A DNA stretch of 64,000 nucleotides, from the NCBI GenBank assembly GCA_046349155.1, contig JAXMCW010000002.1, positions 372,001 through 436,000 on the forward strand. Direction: 5' to 3'. The first letter of the stretch is position 1, and every line of letters begins with the position of its first letter. The notes under the pieces are model-generated. The model was given only the letters and a program-made list of their open reading frames with translations. It made no database searches and was not told the DNA's origin. The position numbers and the translations under genes are program-made. The stretch comes from Alsobacter sp046349155 (GTDB lineage Bacteria > Pseudomonadota > Alphaproteobacteria > Rhizobiales > Beijerinckiaceae). Positions 60,160 to 64,000 of the stretch are shown one piece after another.

Positions 60160-61028
60160 GGCTTGCTCCTGCGGAAGGCGGGGTGCCAGGCGAGCGTCAT
60201 CCGCTCCAGCACGCGCACGGCGCTGTCGGCGAGCTTTCCCAGCAGGGCGTAGATGAGGATGGCCAGCACCACGACGTCGACGAGCATGAACTCGCGCGCG
60301 TTCATGGCCATGTAGCCCAGCCCCGAATTGGCGGCGATGGTCTCGGCGACGATGAGCGTGAGCCACATGATGCCGAGGCCGTAGCGCAGGCCGACGAAGA
60401 TCGACGGCAGCGCTCCCGGCAGGATGACGCGGCGAAACAGCTCCCAGCGGCCCATGCCGTAGCTGCGCCCCATTTCCACAAGTTGCGGATCGACGGTGCG
60501 CACGCCGTGGAACGTGTTGATGTAGACGGGGAAGAAGACGCCCAGCGAGGTCAGGAAGAGCTTGGCGTCCTCCTCGATCCCGAACCACAGGATCACGAGC
60601 GGAATCAGCGCGAGGTTCGGGATGTTGCGCAGCATCTGCACGGTGGTGTCCGTGAGGCGCTCCGACGTGCGCGACAGGCCGTTGGCGAGCCCGAGGGCGA
60701 AGGCGAGCGAGCCGCCCACAGCGAGGCCCGCGAAGGCCCGCCGCGCGCTGACGGCGATGTTGGCTGGAAGCTCGCCGGTGACGGTCAGCCGCCAGCCTGC
60801 CGCGAGAACCTCGCTGGGCGCTGGCAGCACGTTGTCGGGGATCAACCCCTTGACGGAGAGGACCTGCCAGAGCGCCAGCAGGCCCAGCGGCACCAGCCAG
60901 GGCGTCGCCCAGGCCGGCCAGCGGAGCGCCAGGACCGGCGCCCGCAGATCGAGCACCGGCGCCTGCGCGGGGTCCTTCGGACCGGCCGCAGGACGCGGCC
61001 GGGCCAGGGGCGAAACGATGTCCGTCAT
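60156..61028 (-). CDS. ssuC: Aliphatic sulfonate ABC transporter permease
   Basis: A 290-residue inner-membrane permease with six helices. The ABC-ATPase contact loop EMGRSYGMGRWELFRRVILPGALPS is the EAA motif. WQVLSVKGLIPDNVLPAPSEV is typical of SsuC. It lies 9 bp after ssuD, and its stop overlaps the ssuB start by 4 bases. It forms the channel for alkanesulfonates delivered by SsuA. Confidence 0.93.
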   Translation of the reverse strand: MTDIVSPLARPRPAAGPKDPAQAPVLDLRAPVLALRWPAWATPWLVPLGLLALWQVLSVKGLIPDNVLPAPSEVLAAGWRLTVTGELPANIAVSARRAFAGLAVGGSLAFALGLANGLSRTSERLTDTTVQMLRNIPNLALIPLVILWFGIEEDAKLFLTSLGVFFPVYINTFHGVRTVDPQLVEMGRSYGMGRWELFRRVILPGALPSIFVGLRYGLGIMWLTLIVAETIAANSGLGYMAMNAREFMLVDVVVLAILIYALLGKLADSAVRVLERMTLAWHPAFRRSKP

Positions 61029-61037
61029 GTCCGTCCC

Positions 61038-62207
61038 CTAGGAAGCCGCCACCCGAAAGCCGGTCCCGCTCACGCCGAACTCGCCGGGCTGGGTGCCGTG
61101 TGCCCCCGGGGCGGCCTGCCCGATGCCAAGCGCCGGAAAGAGCAGCTCGGCGACGCGGTAGGCTTCCTCCAGGTGGGGGTAGCCCGATGCAATGATCGTC
61201 TCGATGCCGAGCGCCTGGTACTCGCGCAGCCGCGCGGCGACCGTCTGCGGGCTGCCCACGAGCGAGGTGCCGGCCCCGCCCCGCACGAGCCCGATGCCGG
61301 CCCACAGGTTGGGGGCGATCTCCAGGCTGTCGCGCCGGCCGCCGTGCAGGGCGGTCATGCGCTGCTGGCCCACCGAGTCGGATTCCCTGGCGAACTTCGC
61401 CTGCGCCGCCGCGATGGCCTCGTCGGGCAGCCTGCTGATCAGCTTCTCGGCGGCGGCCCAGGCCTCCTCGTCCGTCTCGCGCACGATGAGGTGGATGCGC
61501 AGCCCGAAACGCACGCTGCGTCCGCGTTCCGCCGCCCGGGCACGAACCGCGTCGATCTTCTCCTTCACGTCGGGCAGGAGTTCGCCCCAGGTCAGGTAGA
61601 CGTCGGCATGCTCCGCGGCAACGTCGAGCGCCGGGGCGGAGGAGCCGCCGAACCAGACCGGCGGGATCGGCTTCTGCACCGGCGGAAACTCGAGCTTGGC
61701 GCCCTCCACGCGGACGTACCTGCCGTCGAGGTCCACGCGTTCGCCGGCGAGCAGCCGCCGATACACGGCGAGGAACTCGTCCGTCTGCGCGTAGCGCTCG
61801 TCATGCGGCAGGAAGATGCCGTCGCCCGCGAGCTCGGACGGGTTGCCCCCCGTCACCACGTTGACGATCGCCCTGCCCCGGCTGATGCGGTCGAGCGCGG
61901 CCACCTGACGGGCCACGTAGCTCGGCGAGGCGACGCCGGGGCGCAGGGCCACGAGGTAGCGCAGGCGCTCGGTGAGCGGGGCCAGCGCGGCCGCCGTGAT
62001 GAACGGGTCGTCGCAATTGCGGCCGGTGGGGATCAGCACCCCGCCGAACCCGAGCCGGTCCGCCGCCTCGGCAATCTGCCGGAGGTAGCGGAAGTCGGCG
62101 GGGCGATGGCCCTCGACGGTGCCGAGGTAGGAGCCGTCCCCGCTCACGGGGACGAACCAGAAGAGATCGAGCGGCCTCTGGGGCTGGACGGGTGTGTGAA
62201 GCGTCAT
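61038..62207 (-). CDS. ssuD: FMNH2-dependent alkanesulfonate monooxygenase
   Basis: The 389-residue TIM-barrel flavin monooxygenase cleaves alkanesulfonates to aldehyde and sulfite, giving sulfur when sulfate is scarce. LDLFWFVPVSGDGSYLGT, GVLIPTGRNCDDPF and ALRPGVASPSY are SsuD landmarks. The start at 62207 has AAGGA 8 bases upstream; an ATG 9 bases before it does not. It lies 33 bp after ssuA in the operon. Reduced FMN would come from the flavin reductase encoded downstream. Confidence 0.95.
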   Translation of the reverse strand: MTLHTPVQPQRPLDLFWFVPVSGDGSYLGTVEGHRPADFRYLRQIAEAADRLGFGGVLIPTGRNCDDPFITAAALAPLTERLRYLVALRPGVASPSYVARQVAALDRISRGRAIVNVVTGGNPSELAGDGIFLPHDERYAQTDEFLAVYRRLLAGERVDLDGRYVRVEGAKLEFPPVQKPIPPVWFGGSSAPALDVAAEHADVYLTWGELLPDVKEKIDAVRARAAERGRSVRFGLRIHLIVRETDEEAWAAAEKLISRLPDEAIAAAQAKFARESDSVGQQRMTALHGGRRDSLEIAPNLWAGIGLVRGGAGTSLVGSPQTVAARLREYQALGIETIIASGYPHLEEAYRVAELLFPALGIGQAAPGAHGTQPGEFGVSGTGFRVAAS

Positions 62208-62240
62208 GGCTGACATCCTTGATCGAGGGGGGGGGCGGGC

Positions 62241-63212
62241 TCAGGACGCCGGCGTCCAGGTCCACACGATGTCGCGGACGCTGATCGGCTTGGGGATCAG
62301 GCCGAGCTTGTGGAAGCGGTCCGCGATGCGCTGCTGCTCGGCGACCACGCGCTCGTTGACGGGGCCGACCCCGAACTCCGTGCGGTCCACCGCGCGCTTC
62401 CAGCTCTCGATGTCGATGCCGGTGGCGGCGGCCTGCACCTCGGCGACCTCCCCGCGGTGCGCTTCCGCCCACTTGGACGTCGCCGCCAGCTCCTCGTTGA
62501 TGGTCGCGACGACCTGCGGATGCTTGGCCGTGAAGTCCTTGTTCGCGAGGAAGAACGAATTCTGCGTCACGATGCCCTTGGCGGGCGCAAGCACGCGGAC
62601 GCCGGGGATCTTCTCCGCCGTGGCGAAATAGGGATCCCAGATGGTCCAGGCGTCCAGCGAGCCGCGCTCGAAGGCCGCGCGCGCGTCGGCCGGCGCCAGG
62701 TAGACGGGCGTGAAGCCGTCATAGGGAATGCCGGCCTTCTCGATGGCGGCGATCGTCAGGTTGTGGGCGCTCGAGGCCTTGGCGAAGCCGACCTTCTTGC
62801 CCTTGAGGTCCTCCAGGGACTGGATCGGCGAGTTGGGGGGCACGAGGATCGCGGCGCCCGAGCCGGCCGCTTCCTGCGCGGCGACATAGAGCAGGTTGGC
62901 CTTGGCGGCCTGGGCGAAGATGGGCGGCGAATCCCCCGTTGTGCCGTAGTCGATGCTGCCGACGTTCAGCGCCTCCAGCAGGGGCGGGCCGAAGGAGAAC
63001 TCGACCCATTTCACCTCGATGCCGAGCGGCTTGAAGCGCTGCTCCAGCCGGCCCTGCTGCTTGGCGATGAGAAGGAGGCCGTTCTTCTGGTAGCCGATCC
63101 GCACCTCCTTGGGCGCGGCCGTCTGCGCGGCGACTGGGGCCGGGAGAGCCAGGGGGGCGAAGGCGGCGAGCGCGGCGGCGCCGAGCGCAGCGAGCCAGTG
63201 ACGACGGTTCAT
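62241..63212 (-). CDS. ssuA: Aliphatic sulfonate-binding protein
   Basis: A 323-residue periplasmic binding protein with signal peptide MNRRHWLAALGAAALAAF...APVAA. VRIGYQKNGLLLIAK, WVEFSFGPPLLEALNVGSIDYG and GTTGDSPPIFAQAA are hallmarks of SsuA/TauA. The start has GGAGATAC upstream; 13 codons of extra frame are not used. It is second in the operon after a 68-residue protein and delivers sulfonates to SsuCB. Confidence 0.93.
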   Translation of the reverse strand: MNRRHWLAALGAAALAAFAPLALPAPVAAQTAAPKEVRIGYQKNGLLLIAKQQGRLEQRFKPLGIEVKWVEFSFGPPLLEALNVGSIDYGTTGDSPPIFAQAAKANLLYVAAQEAAGSGAAILVPPNSPIQSLEDLKGKKVGFAKASSAHNLTIAAIEKAGIPYDGFTPVYLAPADARAAFERGSLDAWTIWDPYFATAEKIPGVRVLAPAKGIVTQNSFFLANKDFTAKHPQVVATINEELAATSKWAEAHRGEVAEVQAAATGIDIESWKRAVDRTEFGVGPVNERVVAEQQRIADRFHKLGLIPKPISVRDIVWTWTPAS

Positions 63213-63252
63213 GGGAGTATCTCCGAAAAGGTGGAACGGGTGGGACGACACG

Positions 63253-63459
63253 TCAGGCCAAAGCCGCGAGCGGCTGCGGCCGCGGCTGCCGGGCGATCAG
63301 CTCGCGGGCGGCCCGCTCGGCCTCCCGCACGCTGCGAAAGAGGCGCTTTTCGAGCCGGTGGAACGGGGCCTGCGCCGCGTAGAAGGCGAAGCCGCGCCCG
63401 GTTCGGGCGACGATCCCGGCGGCCTTGCCGCGGATCTCGATGATGGTGGCGTCGGACAT
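63253..63459 (-). CDS. Small protein at head of ssu operon
   Basis: A 68-residue basic protein beginning MSDATIIEIRGKAAGIVART, with FAFYAAQAPFHRLEKRLFRSVREAERAARELI, no signal peptide and no helix through the membrane. AGGAGA precedes the ATG. It starts the sulfonate operon 40 bp before ssuA. I recall similar small genes beside sulfur-acquisition transporters in Rhizobiales, but have no name or function for it. Confidence 0.7.
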   Translation of the reverse strand: MSDATIIEIRGKAAGIVARTGRGFAFYAAQAPFHRLEKRLFRSVREAERAARELIARQPRPQPLAALA

Positions 63460-63920
63460 GGTTCTCCTGCCGCCGGCATGGCCGGCGCTCCTGTTCGGTG
63501 TGGTCGGATCTGTCTGGGAGAGGTCAGAAGGGCCGGCTGCGACACGAACCGGAGGACGTCGTCCAGCGGCGGCAGGAGAAGTCCGAAAACCGGAAGTCAA
63601 GGGAGGAGAGAGAGGTCGATACGGCGCGAGCCATGCTCGATGTCCTTCGTCAGACGGAGCCCACGACGTCGCGCGGTGCTTTTAGCCTTGGTGACGCGGT
63701 GCAAGCTGCTCCAGCAAATCCCGCGGTCGGTTCGGAGGCGATCCGACAGGGCAAAGTCTGGCCGGCGAAGTTCTTTGCGTCAACCAGAATGTTCGTTTAA
63801 AAGAACGCTTCACCAGAGAACCCATTTTTCTCCCGGCGGCCCCCCGGAGAAGGATTCCGATGTCTGCCCCGTGCGGCCAGGCCGAGGGCCGATCGTCGCC
63901 GCCGCAACCTTTCGGGCGGC
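63460..63920. promoter_or_regulatory. Upstream region of ssu operon
   Basis: This 461-bp region contains no supportable gene. An almost perfect 16-bp palindrome, GTTCGTTTAAAAGAAC, lies at 63791-63806 in a locally AT-rich stretch, about 330 bp upstream of the first ssu gene; it could be an operator for a sulfur regulator (Cbl/CysB or similar). A clear -35/-10 pair was not found. Short frames here look like chance. Confidence 0.4.
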
Positions 63921-64000
63921 GCTAGTTCTGCCCGTTGCGGACGGGCTTCGCGCCGAGGCGCGACGCGATCTTCGACATCAGGGGCCGAACGGGCAGGAAT
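63921..64000 (-). CDS. 3' end of an unidentified leftward gene (partial)
   Basis: The minus strand is open from the window edge to a TAG at 63921-63923, ending ...LMSKIASRLGAKPVRNGQN. Codon use fits the genome, but only 25 residues are visible and no family can be named. It could also be a chance frame. Confidence 0.35.

Noticed and set aside
63425..63800. Two plus-strand frames upstream of the ssu operon
   Set aside because: They overlap the small ssu leader gene and the promoter region, lack ribosome sites and show no domain.

Overview
The window is a 64 kb chromosomal segment of a high-GC (roughly 70% by eye) alphaproteobacterium, most likely in the order Hyphomicrobiales (Rhizobiales). 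Pointers to this are a Rhizobiales-type porin with its two conserved N-terminal Cys segments, a DUF2842 protein, a COX15/CtaA-type heme A synthase, two copies of an interspersed palindrome whose ends read CATTGCGAG...CTCGCAATG (a family common in Bradyrhizobium, Methylobacterium and relatives), and dense GC-rich coding with many antisense shadow frames. The genus cannot be fixed from this sequence. I see no rRNA, tRNA, insertion sequence, prophage or CRISPR array.

Layout. 0-10 kb: a porin with its own terminator and an AT-rich leader; an L-idonate 5-dehydrogenase; a three-gene cassette of secreted CxxxC proteins ending in a SCO/SenC copper chaperone; a leftward thiamine-diphosphate enzyme/OpgC/haloacid dehalogenase run; a secreted PHB-depolymerase-like esterase; small CsbD-type stress genes. 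10-20 kb: a complete tripartite RND exporter (outer-membrane factor, MdtA-like adaptor, MdtB- and MdtC-like pumps). 20-28 kb: TauE/SafE permease, cardiolipin synthase, Hsp20, a phosphotransferase/P-loop kinase fusion, DUF6496 protein, CrcB, TspO, an SDR and a DHDPS-family enzyme. 28-36 kb: UvrD/Rep helicase, NudK-like Nudix enzyme, a ribbon-helix-helix/DUF1989 pair divergent from a BMP-family binding protein, universal stress protein, heme A synthase.

36-45.5 kb is an exopolysaccharide locus: polysaccharide deacetylase, CelD/BioF2-like acyltransferase, Wzz/GumC-type chain-length protein with a degenerate kinase domain, Wza-type export lipoprotein, GT4 glycosyltransferase, polyisoprenyl-phosphate hexose-1-phosphate transferase and O-antigen-ligase-type polymerase. 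No flippase is visible. 45.5-53 kb: DMT transporter, 5-formyl-THF cyclo-ligase and a second RND system (77-aa leader protein, pump, adaptor) divergent from a TetR regulator. The shared promoter region holds two copies of a GTTAC-N6-GTMAC operator.

53-64 kb: a KaiC-like double-ATPase gene translationally coupled to a hybrid histidine kinase, an enolase-superfamily dehydratase, an aldose-1-epimerase-like gene and a full alkanesulfonate operon (68-aa protein, SsuA, SsuD, SsuC, SsuB, flavin reductase). The most interesting leads are the CxxxC/SCO cassette, the KaiC-kinase pair, the pseudo-kinase Wzz protein, the RHH-DUF1989-BMP arrangement and the duplicated TetR operator.
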